From positions 1-33,164 of the forward strand of contig JABHAA010000130.1 of assembly GCA_018674495.1 (NCBI GenBank): a stretch of 33,164 bases of DNA, written 5' to 3'. The notes beneath the pieces were generated by a model. It did not search any database. It worked only from the letters and a program-made list of their open reading frames with translations, and was not told where the DNA came from. The first letter of the stretch is position 1, and the number at the start of each line of letters is the position of its first letter. This DNA is from Rhodospirillaceae bacterium (lineage in GTDB: Bacteria > Pseudomonadota > Alphaproteobacteria > Rhodospirillales > UBA2165). A program made the position numbers and the translations under genes. Of the stretch, positions 25,459-33,063 are shown one piece after another.

Positions 25459-26613
25459 GTGGCCAATATACCAAGAGCGGATGTGATTGGCAGTTTGCTT
25501 CGCCCGGCTCATTTGATTGAGGCCCGCGCCAAATGGCGGGAGGGGGATTTGAGCGATGGCGAGTTACAATCTCTTACCGACGAAGCCATCCGCGATGCCG
25601 TCGCCATGCAGGAGGCTGCCGGGCTGGACACCATCACCGACGGCGAATTCCGGCGCCCCAACTTCATCGCCACCATGGGCGTTCGTGATGCAGAATATGG
25701 CTCGGTCAGCGGTTTCGAGACGGTAGAGGCGGATGCCAACTGGCTGCGCCTCTGGAAAAAGCCGGATGGCTCGCCTGGCGGGTTGATCACAGAAGATACC
25801 GGTCCCCGCTCCCTGGTCACCGGCAAGATCGGTGTGCGCCGCGATATCGTCGCCGAGGAATTTCCATTTCTTAGCAAGGCGGCGGGCAAGGCGCGGCCCA
25901 AATATACTTTCCCGGCGCCGAGCTGGCACAGGGCCGGATGGGAAGTGGGGCATTCCACCGGGGCCTATCCAAACTGCCGGGATTTTTTGCTCGATATTCG
26001 CGATTATATTCGCGGCGTCGTCGAACAATTGGCTGGCGAAGGATGCGACTATATTCATCTGGATGCGCCAAATTATGCCCAGTGGCATCTGGATGAGGGC
26101 ATACGGGCGCAATTTGAAAGCTGGGGCCGCGATCTGGATGCGGAATTGATCGAAGATGCGGAAATCGACAATTCGGTCTTCGACGGCATCACCGGCATCA
26201 CGCGGGCGCTGCACCTTTGCCGTGGCAACGCGCCGGACGGGCGCTTCCTGGCCGATGGCGGTTATGGCCGCATCGCCGGAGAACTTTTTCCGCGCCTAAC
26301 CAATTTCGATTGCCTTCTGTTGGAATACGACACGGCGCGGGCCGGTGATTTCACGCCCCTTGCCAGCGTTCGCGAAGATACCGTTGTCGTGCTCGGCCTG
26401 ATTACCACCAAGGACGGGCGCCTGGAAGACGCAGGCCTGATCGAGGCGCGTATTCGCGAAGCCGCCGAGTTCTTGCCGTTGGAGCGGCTCGCGCTTAGCC
26501 CACAATGTGGCTTCGCGTCCGGCGAATATGCGACCACCATGACCCACGCCGAACAAGAGGCGAAGCTGCGTCTGGTCGGCGAAGTCGCACGCCAAGTCTG
26601 GCCGAATGGCTGA
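25459..26613 (+). CDS. MetE-like zinc enzyme 2
   Basis: This 384-aa protein is a second half-size MetE-family member, clearly different in sequence from enzyme 1. Zinc ligands are His252-x-Cys254 (LHLCRG), Glu289 (LLLEYDTARAGDF) and Cys350 (SPQCGF). An N-terminal ADVIGSLLRP segment and TDGEFRRPNF at about 60-69 are typical of the Meth_synt_2 group. The start is GTG 25459 behind TAGGAGA, overlapping the stop of the monooxygenase gene region. Having two MetE-like enzymes in one operon suggests either two successive group transfers or a heteromeric enzyme. The donor might be a methylated sulfur, nitrogen or oxygen compound, or an epoxide; none of this is decided by the sequence. Confidence 0.84.
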   Translation: MANIPRADVIGSLLRPAHLIEARAKWREGDLSDGELQSLTDEAIRDAVAMQEAAGLDTITDGEFRRPNFIATMGVRDAEYGSVSGFETVEADANWLRLWKKPDGSPGGLITEDTGPRSLVTGKIGVRRDIVAEEFPFLSKAAGKARPKYTFPAPSWHRAGWEVGHSTGAYPNCRDFLLDIRDYIRGVVEQLAGEGCDYIHLDAPNYAQWHLDEGIRAQFESWGRDLDAELIEDAEIDNSVFDGITGITRALHLCRGNAPDGRFLADGGYGRIAGELFPRLTNFDCLLLEYDTARAGDFTPLASVREDTVVVLGLITTKDGRLEDAGLIEARIREAAEFLPLERLALSPQCGFASGEYATTMTHAEQEAKLRLVGEVARQVWPNG

Positions 26614-26627
26614 GAGGAAATTTTCCT

Positions 26628-28079
26628 ATGACCGATATTGCGTTCAAATCCGCGAAAAGCCTGGCCGCCATGGTGCGCGCCAAAAAGATCGGCTGCACCG
26701 AATTGCTGATGCATTTCCTGGACCGGGTGGAACGTTTCAATCCGTCCCTAAACGCCATCATCCAGACCGATATTCCACGCGCCAAAAAGCGCGCCCGGGC
26801 CGCCGACCGGGCCCTGGCCAAGGGCGATATCTGGGGGCCGCTGCACGGCGTACCGATGACCGTCAAGGAATCCCACGATGTCGCCGGACTGCCATCCACT
26901 TGGGGCGTTCCGGCCATGCGCAAAAATATCGCCGCTGAGGACAGCTTGGCGGTCAAACGCTGGTTGGGCGCCGGCGTGACCTTATTCGGCAAAACCAACG
27001 TGCCATTGTTGCTGGCCGATTCGCAGAGCTGGAACGAAATTTACGGCAGCACCAACAATCCGTGGAATTTAGATATGGTTCCGGGCGGCTCGTCCGGCGG
27101 CGCCTCGGCGGCGTTGGCGTCGGGCATGACCGGCATCGAGATGGGCAGCGATATTGCATCTTCGATCCGCAATCCAGCGCATTTTTGCGGTCTGTTCGGG
27201 CACAAGCCGACCTTTGGCATTTGCCCACCACGCGGCCATGCCCTTGGCGGCGCCGTGGCGATGGCCGATATTTCGGTCATAGGGCCGCTGGGGCGCAGCG
27301 CTGGCGACGTGGCCCTTGGCCTTTCGATCATAGCCGGGCCGGACGAAATCGATGCAAAAGGGATCAAGCTGCAATTGCCGGCGCCGGCGAAGAAGTCCTT
27401 CGCCGATTACAAGATCGGCATCATCTACAGCGATCCAACCGCGCCGGTGGACCGGGAAGTGCAATCTTTGATACAGGAATTGGCCAAATTCCTGCGCGGC
27501 CAAAAAGTGCGCATCGACGAAAAAGCCCGCCCCGATATCAAGATGGACGATATTCACCGGACGTTCGATATTCTTCTTCGCGCGGCGACCTCGGGCCGCA
27601 TGGACGATGCCGGCTATGAGCGCTTGTTGCGCCAGGCCCAGCGCCTACGCCCCGGCGATGACAGTGTGAAGGCCAGAGGCTTGCGCGGCGCCACCATGCG
27701 CCACCGGGACATGCTCAAGCTGAACGAGGCGCGCCACCAGATGCGCTGGAAATGGCATGAATATTTCCAAGATTTTGATCTCTTGTTGTGCCCGGTCATG
27801 TGCACCGCCGCCTTCCCCCACGACCACAAGCCATCGTACGACCGCCTCTCCACCATCAACGGCAAAAAATATCCGGCCATGATGGAAACCTTTTGGGCCG
27901 GCTATACCGGCCTCACCTATCTGCCCTCGACGGTGGCGCCTATTGGTCTCACCAAAGCGGGGCTCCCGGTCGGCGTGCAGATCGTGGCGCCGCAATATGG
28001 TGATCGTACGTCACTGCATTTCGCCGGGCTATTGGAGCGCCATTACCGGGCCTTCCAGCCACCGCCCGGGTTTGAATAA
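26628..28079 (+). CDS. Amidase signature family hydrolase
   Basis: This 483-aa protein has the amidase-signature catalytic triad: Lys80 (PMTVKESHD), cis-Ser155 (PGGSSGG, 152-158) and nucleophile Ser179 (ASSIRNPA). The spacings of 75 and 24 residues equal those of fatty acid amide hydrolase. The canonical glycine-rich GTDGGGSIR appears here as GSDIASSIR, a mild departure. The ATG at 26628 is preceded by GAGGAAA with correct spacing; the open frame from 26505 overlaps the MetE-like gene and is rejected. It is the fourth gene of the operon, 14 bases after MetE-like enzyme 2. It may release an amine or ammonia from the compound handled by the operon, or an amide product. The substrate is unknown. 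Confidence 0.9.
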   Translation: MTDIAFKSAKSLAAMVRAKKIGCTELLMHFLDRVERFNPSLNAIIQTDIPRAKKRARAADRALAKGDIWGPLHGVPMTVKESHDVAGLPSTWGVPAMRKNIAAEDSLAVKRWLGAGVTLFGKTNVPLLLADSQSWNEIYGSTNNPWNLDMVPGGSSGGASAALASGMTGIEMGSDIASSIRNPAHFCGLFGHKPTFGICPPRGHALGGAVAMADISVIGPLGRSAGDVALGLSIIAGPDEIDAKGIKLQLPAPAKKSFADYKIGIIYSDPTAPVDREVQSLIQELAKFLRGQKVRIDEKARPDIKMDDIHRTFDILLRAATSGRMDDAGYERLLRQAQRLRPGDDSVKARGLRGATMRHRDMLKLNEARHQMRWKWHEYFQDFDLLLCPVMCTAAFPHDHKPSYDRLSTINGKKYPAMMETFWAGYTGLTYLPSTVAPIGLTKAGLPVGVQIVAPQYGDRTSLHFAGLLERHYRAFQPPPGFE

Positions 28080-28179
28080 TCTGAATTGGAATCCCCCAGG
28101 TGGTTTTTTCCCTATTGCCCTGAAACCCGAAACAATGCCATGCTTCGATCATCGTCAACAACCGAAAGGAGGTGATCTG

Positions 28180-28260
28180 ATGCTGAGTGAGAATAAGGCT
28201 TTATCGTTGGCCGCCGTGTTAAAATTGCTGGCATCCGAGCAACCTCGGGGTCACGCATAA
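28180..28260 (+). CDS. 26-codon ORF with maximal Shine-Dalgarno sequence
   Basis: A 14-base stretch, GAAAGGAGGTGATC (28164-28177), is fully complementary to the conserved 3' tail of bacterial 16S rRNA. It stands at ideal distance from ATG 28180. The frame encodes 26 residues, starting MLSENKALSLAAVL, with a short amphipathic or leucine-rich centre and a polar tail, ending at TAA 28260. A strong hairpin follows 45 bases later. The combination suggests a genuinely translated small protein or a leader peptide/small mRNA, located 100 bases after the amidase stop. No known family is recognised. I see no clear promoter hexamers in 28080-28163, so it may be the tail cistron of the operon. Confidence 0.5.
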   Translation: MLSENKALSLAAVLKLLASEQPRGHA

Positions 28261-28305
28261 CCGGCGCTTAACAAGCCCAAGGGCAGCGATAAAGCCCTCA
28301 CAAAC

Positions 28306-28334
28306 GAAAGGCCGCCCATAAGGGGCGGCCTTTC
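28306..28334. terminator. Strong bidirectional hairpin terminator
   Basis: GAAAGGCCGCCC (28306-28317) and GGGCGGCCTTTC (28323-28334) form a perfect 12-bp stem around a 5-base loop. The stem ends in A/T runs, and T-rich sequence follows most clearly on the minus strand (GTTTGT). It lies between the plus-strand small ORF and the 3' end of the convergent dienelactone hydrolase gene, so it can serve both. Confidence 0.8.
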
Positions 28335-28357
28335 TGATTCAAACCCGGCTGGCTGTC

Positions 28358-29116
28358 CTAAAGCTGCCTTCGCAGCATGGCAAAGAAGATTTCCCAGTCC
28401 CTGTCCGCAGCCGCTTTATCAAAGATATCCCGGTCGGGGAGCGCATAGCCGTGCTCTGCGCCGGCATGGACGATATGATGATAGTCCACATCGGCGGCGC
28501 CCAGCGCCTTGTCCAAAGCGGCAATCACCTCGGGCGATGCGTATTGGTCCTTTTCGCCAAAGCCGCAATAAATTTCGCCCTGGAATTTATCGGCCAGGAG
28601 GTGCGGCGAATCGTCCTGGTCGGTGGCCAGGTAGGTTCCGTGCAGGCTGGCGGTAGCGCGAAAGTGGCCGGGATGGTGGCCGGCGGCGGTGAAGACGTGC
28701 CGGCCGCCCATGCAGTAGCCGATGCAACCCATGGCGTCGGTCGAGATGTTCGCGTCGCTATCCAGATAATCAATGATGGCGCCAGTATCCTCGGCGACCA
28801 TGGTATCTTTCAAACTCTCCCAGACGGCGAACGCCTTGTCGCGAATTTCAGGCGCCACCTTTGGCCCCGACTTCATCTTGCCGTTTTCGTCGCGGTCGTC
28901 GAAGCGCATCTTGCCGGCTCGGTAAAAGGCGTCATGGACAACGCCCGTATAGCCGACCGTGGCGATGCGCCGGGCGATGTCGTAAAGCTCTTCGCGCACC
29001 CCCCAAATATCCATATAGACAATGACGGCCGGAAACGGCCCGCCGCTTTCGGGGTGAGTGATGAAAGTCTCCATGGCGCCATCATTTGTGGGAATATCTA
29101 CGGTTCGCTCGATCAT
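28358..29116 (-). CDS. Dienelactone hydrolase family protein
   Basis: This 252-aa alpha/beta hydrolase has the Cys-Asp-His triad of the dienelactone hydrolase family: Cys135 in GYCMGG, Asp190 in GEKDQYASPE and His222 in AEHGYALPDRD. The typical enzyme opens dienelactones formed in chloroaromatic breakdown; many homologues hydrolyse other small esters or lactones in the cytoplasm. The ATG overlaps the stop of the upstream acyl-CoA ligase gene as ATGA, so the two are translationally coupled and probably metabolically linked. The gene ends just before the shared hairpin terminator. Confidence 0.88.
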   Translation of the reverse strand: MIERTVDIPTNDGAMETFITHPESGGPFPAVIVYMDIWGVREELYDIARRIATVGYTGVVHDAFYRAGKMRFDDRDENGKMKSGPKVAPEIRDKAFAVWESLKDTMVAEDTGAIIDYLDSDANISTDAMGCIGYCMGGRHVFTAAGHHPGHFRATASLHGTYLATDQDDSPHLLADKFQGEIYCGFGEKDQYASPEVIAALDKALGAADVDYHHIVHAGAEHGYALPDRDIFDKAAADRDWEIFFAMLRRQL

Positions 29117-30678
29117 GGGTAGGTTGTCTCCTCGGCCCGGATTTTAAGCGTCATCTTGTCGATCTTGCCCGGCCCTTTTTTGGGCAACTCGTCCAAAATT
29201 TCAATGCTCTTGGGTTGTTTGTATCTCACCAGATTTTCGGCGCAATAGGCCATCAGCGCTTCCACATCCGTCTCGCCGCCGGGCGCCAGGGCAACGAAGG
29301 CGCGCACCACCTCGCCGGAAAAATCATCCGGTGCGCCGACGGCGGCCGCCTCGGCCACGGCCGGATGGTTGGTCAACACCTCATCGATCTCGCGCGGATA
29401 GACATTGAAGCCGCCGACGATGATCATTTCCTTTTTGCGGTCGACCAGGAACATATAGCCGTCCTCGTCGAAATAACCGATATCGCCGGTATAGAGCCAG
29501 CCGTTCCGAATGGCGGCGGCGGTCTCTTCGGGCTTGTTGCGGTAGCCAATGGTAAATTGCGGGCCGCGGAGGCGTATCTCGCCCTTCTCGCCTTGGGGCA
29601 AAACTCGGGTTCCGGTTTCCAAATCGACAATATCGATCTCGGTCCGGGGCGACGTGATGCCCGTGGACAGGCGTTTCTTGATCCCGTGGGTGGGGTTGGA
29701 ATTGATCGGCGCGCCTTCCGACATGCCCCAGCCTTCCAAAATCTCATTGCCGGTGCGCGTCTGCCAGCGGCTCAGCAGTCCTTCCGGGCAGGCGGAGCCG
29801 CCGGCGATGGAATATTCAAGCGCCGATAAGTCCGTATCGTCGATGGTATCGGCGGCCAGCAGGCCCAGAAATATCGCCGCCGGGCCGCCGGCAAATACGG
29901 TGACCCGGTTGCGCGCCAATTCCGCCAAGACCAGCTTCGGTGAGTATTGGGGAACAATCACCATGGTGGCGCGCAGGTACAGCGGAAACACCAAAGTGAA
30001 CTGATGCCCCCAGACGTGAAACATCGGCGCCACGTTGAGGATGGTTTCCGCATCAAAGCGAAACGTCCAAACTGCGTGGATCAAGGGCGCGTATACCGAC
30101 AGGCTGTGATGGGTATGCTCGGCCGCCTTAGGAACGCCGGTGGTGCCGCCGGTGAAAAACATGGCGGCGCGGCTGTCCGGCTCCGGCAATGGCTCGGGCA
30201 GGCGATTATTTTCATCCGCCGCCCATGCCCAGATATCGAAATCCGACGCCGCCGATAACACATTGGCAATGCCCAACTCAGCCGCCAAGCCGCGGGCGCG
30301 TTCTTCGGTGCCAGCGTCACAAATAATAATGCTGGGGTCCACATCAATCAGCAGCGGCTTCAGCTCCCGGTCGGTGAGCGCCGGGTTGAGCGGCGCGGTC
30401 TGGGCGCCCGCCGCCATGGCACCCATCAGCGCCACGGCCATATCGATGGAGTTGGTCATCAGGACGGCGGCGCGGTCACCTTGCATGCACAGCTCGCCAA
30501 TCATCACCGCCATGCCGCCAACGGCGCGCCGGTAGCCGGCGTAATCGATGGAGTTCTCGCCGCACACCAGGGCGGTTCTATCGGGCACCTCGGTGCCGGC
30601 ATAGTCGAGTGCATGGATGACGCTTGGAAATTCCAACACGTCGTCGGGCAGATCAAATGTCGGGCGGCCCACTTGCAT
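29113..30678 (-). CDS. AMP-forming acyl-CoA synthetase/ligase 1
   Basis: This 521-aa ANL superfamily enzyme has P-loop TGGTTGVPK (176-184), in which the usual TSGTTG serine is Gly and the residue after PK is Ala. It also has GWGMSEGAP, YTGDIGYFDEDGY and the catalytic Lys505 in GPGKI. It should adenylate a carboxylic acid and form its CoA thioester. The start is supported by AAGGAGAG six bases before the ATG. It heads the pair with the dienelactone hydrolase. The acid substrate (aryl or alkyl) cannot be set by eye. The P-loop variants are within what related ligases tolerate. Confidence 0.9.
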   Translation of the reverse strand: MQVGRPTFDLPDDVLEFPSVIHALDYAGTEVPDRTALVCGENSIDYAGYRRAVGGMAVMIGELCMQGDRAAVLMTNSIDMAVALMGAMAAGAQTAPLNPALTDRELKPLLIDVDPSIIICDAGTEERARGLAAELGIANVLSAASDFDIWAWAADENNRLPEPLPEPDSRAAMFFTGGTTGVPKAAEHTHHSLSVYAPLIHAVWTFRFDAETILNVAPMFHVWGHQFTLVFPLYLRATMVIVPQYSPKLVLAELARNRVTVFAGGPAAIFLGLLAADTIDDTDLSALEYSIAGGSACPEGLLSRWQTRTGNEILEGWGMSEGAPINSNPTHGIKKRLSTGITSPRTEIDIVDLETGTRVLPQGEKGEIRLRGPQFTIGYRNKPEETAAAIRNGWLYTGDIGYFDEDGYMFLVDRKKEMIIVGGFNVYPREIDEVLTNHPAVAEAAAVGAPDDFSGEVVRAFVALAPGGETDVEALMAYCAENLVRYKQPKSIEILDELPKKGPGKIDKMTLKIRAEETTYP

Positions 30679-30776
30679 GTCTCACTCTCCTTATTGCCAA
30701 ACGCGTCCAACGATTATATTTCCGTATTCACCATTGGAAAAGCCGGCTCGTTCGGCGCATCGCCCGGGATCGAAAC

Positions 30777-30995
30777 TTGACCGACCTTGCCATCACCTGG
30801 ATTGGTGTTGCCACCGCCTTCATCATCGGTGGATTCTCCCTGTATAAGGAGCGCCAGCCCTACGTACCGGGCAAGGTCTGGTATATTCCGTATCGGGTTT
30901 TGATGTTGCTATCGGTGCTGGCAATCATCCTCGCCGCAGCGCATCTGATTACCCTTTATACCGGCTACACCCTGCCCGGCCGGGCGCCAAGGTAG
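30777..30995 (+). CDS. Small two-helix membrane protein
   Basis: A 72-aa frame has two hydrophobic segments, WIGVATAFIIGGFSLY near the N-terminus and VLMLLSVLAIILAAAHLITLY near the C-terminus. They are joined by a basic/proline loop, ERQPYVPGKVWYIPYR, and the protein ends with a short Arg-rich tail. This pattern resembles small uncharacterised membrane proteins of alphaproteobacteria, which supports it being real. The start is uncertain: TTG 30777 gives a sensible N-terminus, while the open frame continues upstream to 30624, antisense to the ligase start. Only a weak GGGATCG precedes TTG. It lies alone between two minus-strand ligase genes. Confidence 0.5.
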   Translation: MTDLAITWIGVATAFIIGGFSLYKERQPYVPGKVWYIPYRVLMLLSVLAIILAAAHLITLYTGYTLPGRAPR

Positions 30996-31038
30996 CCAAC
31001 CGGTCTTAGACGTAGGCGACCCTTGGCACCCATATATT

Positions 31039-32544
31039 TCATTCGTTGATTTCTTCGCGCACCTGGTGCTTCAAGATTTTGCCCATGGCGTTGCGCGGCA
31101 GGCTATCGGTGAAGACCACATGGCGGGGCCGCTTGAAATTGGCGATTTTGTCCTCGAACCTGGCCAGGAAGGCGGCAGCCTCCACCTGGTAGCCTTTGTT
31201 CATCTGCACAACAGCCACGGGCACTTCGCCCCATTTGGCATCGGCAAGTCCTACCACCACGCCATCGGCTACATCGGCCATGGCGTGCAGGATTATTTCC
31301 ACCTCCGCCGGATAGATATTCTCGCCCCCCGAGATGATCACATCTTTCTTGCGGTCGTGAACCCAGAGAAACCCGTCATCATCCTGATATCCAATGTCGC
31401 CGGTATAATGCCAGCCGTCCCTGAGCGCTTCCCGCGTCGCTGGCGCGTTGCGCCAATATTCGGAAAACAGGTTATCGCCCCGGATTAGAATTTCGCCCGC
31501 CTCGCCGGCGGCGACCACCTGGTCATCGGTATCGACGATGCGCAGCTCGCAATGGATCGCCACCCGGCCCGCCGAGCCGGCCTTGGGCCCGACCTCATCG
31601 GCGCGCAAATAGGTGGCGTAGGGACCGGTTTCGGTGGACCCATACACCTGGCCCAGGGGGATGCCCTTGGCGGCCATGGCTTCGATCAGCGGCCGGGGCA
31701 CGATGGTTGATCCCGACATCACAAAGCGCAGGTCCGGAAATTCGGCCGCCGCCCAATCGGGTTCGGCCATCAACGCCTGCTGCATGGCCGGCACTAAAAC
31801 CGCGAGGGTGATGCCGCCTTGGCGCAAGGCCGCGAGCACGGCGGCGGGTACAAAGCGGCGATGCTGGATGACCGTGGCGCCCGCATAAAAAGCCGGCGTC
31901 GATTGGACGTTCAGGCCTCCCACATGGAACAGGGGCAGGACATTCAGGATCGTGTCGGCTTCGCTCATATCATTGGCATGGATGGCGTTCAGGGCATTGA
32001 CCGTGATCGCGCCTTGGGTGAGCACGGCGCCCTTTGGCGCCCCGGTGGTGCCCGACGTATAGACAAGCAACACAGGATCGTCGGCGCCGGATTCGGGTTC
32101 AGGCTCCTCGCCGGCCTCCGCAGCCCAAAAAGGCGTCCACCCCTCGGCCTCGAAATCGCATGCGGCGAGGGTCAGCGCCGGCAATAATTTTTGCAGCTCC
32201 TTGGCGCGGGCCTGGTGATCGGCATCGGCGATGAGCAGCGTTGCACCGGAATCACCTAAGATGAATTGATGCTCGGGCGCCGCCAGCCGCCAGTTCATCG
32301 GCAGGAACATGGCGCCGATGCGGGCGCAAGCGAACAAAAGATAGAACGCATCGGGCAGCCCCAGCCCAAGATAGGCCACCCGGTCGCCTGGCTGGATGCC
32401 ATATGTATTTTTGAGCGCCCCCGCCGCCGCCCGCACCCGGCCCGCGAAATCGGCATAGGTGATTGTTTCGCCTTCGAACAGGATGGCGGGTTTGTCCGGC
32501 GTCTTCTCTGCATGCCGCTCGATCCAGCGGAATATTCCGGTCAT
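31039..32544 (-). CDS. AMP-forming acyl-CoA synthetase/ligase 2
   Basis: This 501-aa ANL enzyme has a canonical P-loop YTSGTTGAPKG (162-172), YGSTETGP, YTGDIGYQDDDGF, the hinge DRKKDVIISGGENIYP and the catalytic Lys489 in MGKILK. It resembles fatty-acid or aryl-CoA ligases of the FadD/DitJ type. ATG 32544 is preferred because it starts exactly at the usual FRWIERHAEKTPDKPA beginning; the frame is open to a TTG at 32595. No strong ribosome site is visible. It is distinct in sequence from ligase 1, so the two probably activate different acids. It is transcribed away from tRNA-Ser. Confidence 0.9.
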   Translation of the reverse strand: MTGIFRWIERHAEKTPDKPAILFEGETITYADFAGRVRAAAGALKNTYGIQPGDRVAYLGLGLPDAFYLLFACARIGAMFLPMNWRLAAPEHQFILGDSGATLLIADADHQARAKELQKLLPALTLAACDFEAEGWTPFWAAEAGEEPEPESGADDPVLLVYTSGTTGAPKGAVLTQGAITVNALNAIHANDMSEADTILNVLPLFHVGGLNVQSTPAFYAGATVIQHRRFVPAAVLAALRQGGITLAVLVPAMQQALMAEPDWAAAEFPDLRFVMSGSTIVPRPLIEAMAAKGIPLGQVYGSTETGPYATYLRADEVGPKAGSAGRVAIHCELRIVDTDDQVVAAGEAGEILIRGDNLFSEYWRNAPATREALRDGWHYTGDIGYQDDDGFLWVHDRKKDVIISGGENIYPAEVEIILHAMADVADGVVVGLADAKWGEVPVAVVQMNKGYQVEAAAFLARFEDKIANFKRPRHVVFTDSLPRNAMGKILKHQVREEINE

Positions 32545-32669
32545 TTTAATAAGGACCAATCCATCGGGCTCGTTCCGTCCGGGCGATTGTGCCAAGACGC
32601 ATGGGCGGCGTCCAGATTGATGACAGAGCGAGCGTTTAAATTTCCCCCTACCAATTGCCGCGATCTTTC

Positions 32670-32675
32670 TATAAA
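32670..32675 (+). promoter_or_regulatory. Candidate -10 box of the tRNA-Ser gene
   Basis: TATAAA lies 15 bases before the tRNA 5' end, a fitting place for a -10 box. I see no -35 hexamer at 16-18 bases. Confidence 0.3.
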
Positions 32676-32689
32676 ACAGGGCCTCCTGC

Positions 32690-32781
32690 GGAGGGGTGGC
32701 CGAGTGGCTGAAGGCGCTGGGTTGCTAACTCAGTATAGGGTGTAAGCTCTATCGAGGGTTCGAATCCCTCTCCCTCCGCCA
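32690..32781 (+). tRNA. tRNA-Ser (anticodon GCU)
   Basis: The 92-base gene folds into a serine tRNA. Acceptor GGAGGGG pairs with TCCCTCC (last pair G-T), and the D-arm is TGGCCGAGTGGCTGAAGGC. The anticodon stem CTGGG/CTCAG encloses loop TTGCTAA with anticodon GCT, reading AGC/AGU. A long class II variable arm is followed by T-arm GAGGG-TTCGAAT-CCCTC, discriminator G and an encoded CCA. It stands alone, and the sequence just beyond it is markedly AT-rich, as at the edge of an integrated element. Confidence 0.97.
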
Positions 32782-33063
32782 TTTACATAATAAAATAGCG
32801 CTTTGTAGAGCAATTTAATAATTTGTATACCATTTAGTATGCCGTTTTTATGCCGCTTGGAGCCCCTTTAACAGGCTTGCATAGTTTCTCCGCCTGTCAC
32901 GCAAGTTACTCCCCTGCTCCACCGCATGGTCGACTCCCACTCTTGCCGTTGCTGATCTACTTCCATCTTGTTGCCGGTACTTACGGGCCAAGTAGGGAAA
33001 GGACCTCCGGTCCAAACTTTTTTGTAATCTATGATCTCGACTTACAATTGGCCGGTGATAGGG
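32782..33063. other. AT-rich stretch between tRNA-Ser and an FGE-fold gene
   Basis: There is no supported gene in these 282 bases. The first ~70 bases after the tRNA are very AT-rich and include a TATGCCG direct repeat (about 32839-32856). On the minus strand, a 71-codon open frame follows the stop of the FGE-like gene in phase and ends with TAA at 32850-32848. It has no good start and is rich in Arg and Gln, so it is probably chance or a decayed gene. No integrase is recognisable. Confidence 0.5.
33001..33023 (+). terminator. Short hairpin followed by T-run
   Basis: GGACC-TCC-GGTCC (33001-33013) forms a 5-bp stem, followed by AAAC and six T. On the plus strand it looks like a weak intrinsic terminator. 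On the minus strand it is a hairpin about 50 bases beyond the stop of the FGE-like gene, the place where hairpins of retroelement target genes are found. Confidence 0.35.

Noticed and set aside
32848..33063. 71-codon in-phase extension after the stop of the FGE-like gene
   Set aside because: The TAG follows a normal family C-terminus, so readthrough is not needed. The extension has no start codon with a ribosome site and no family resemblance.
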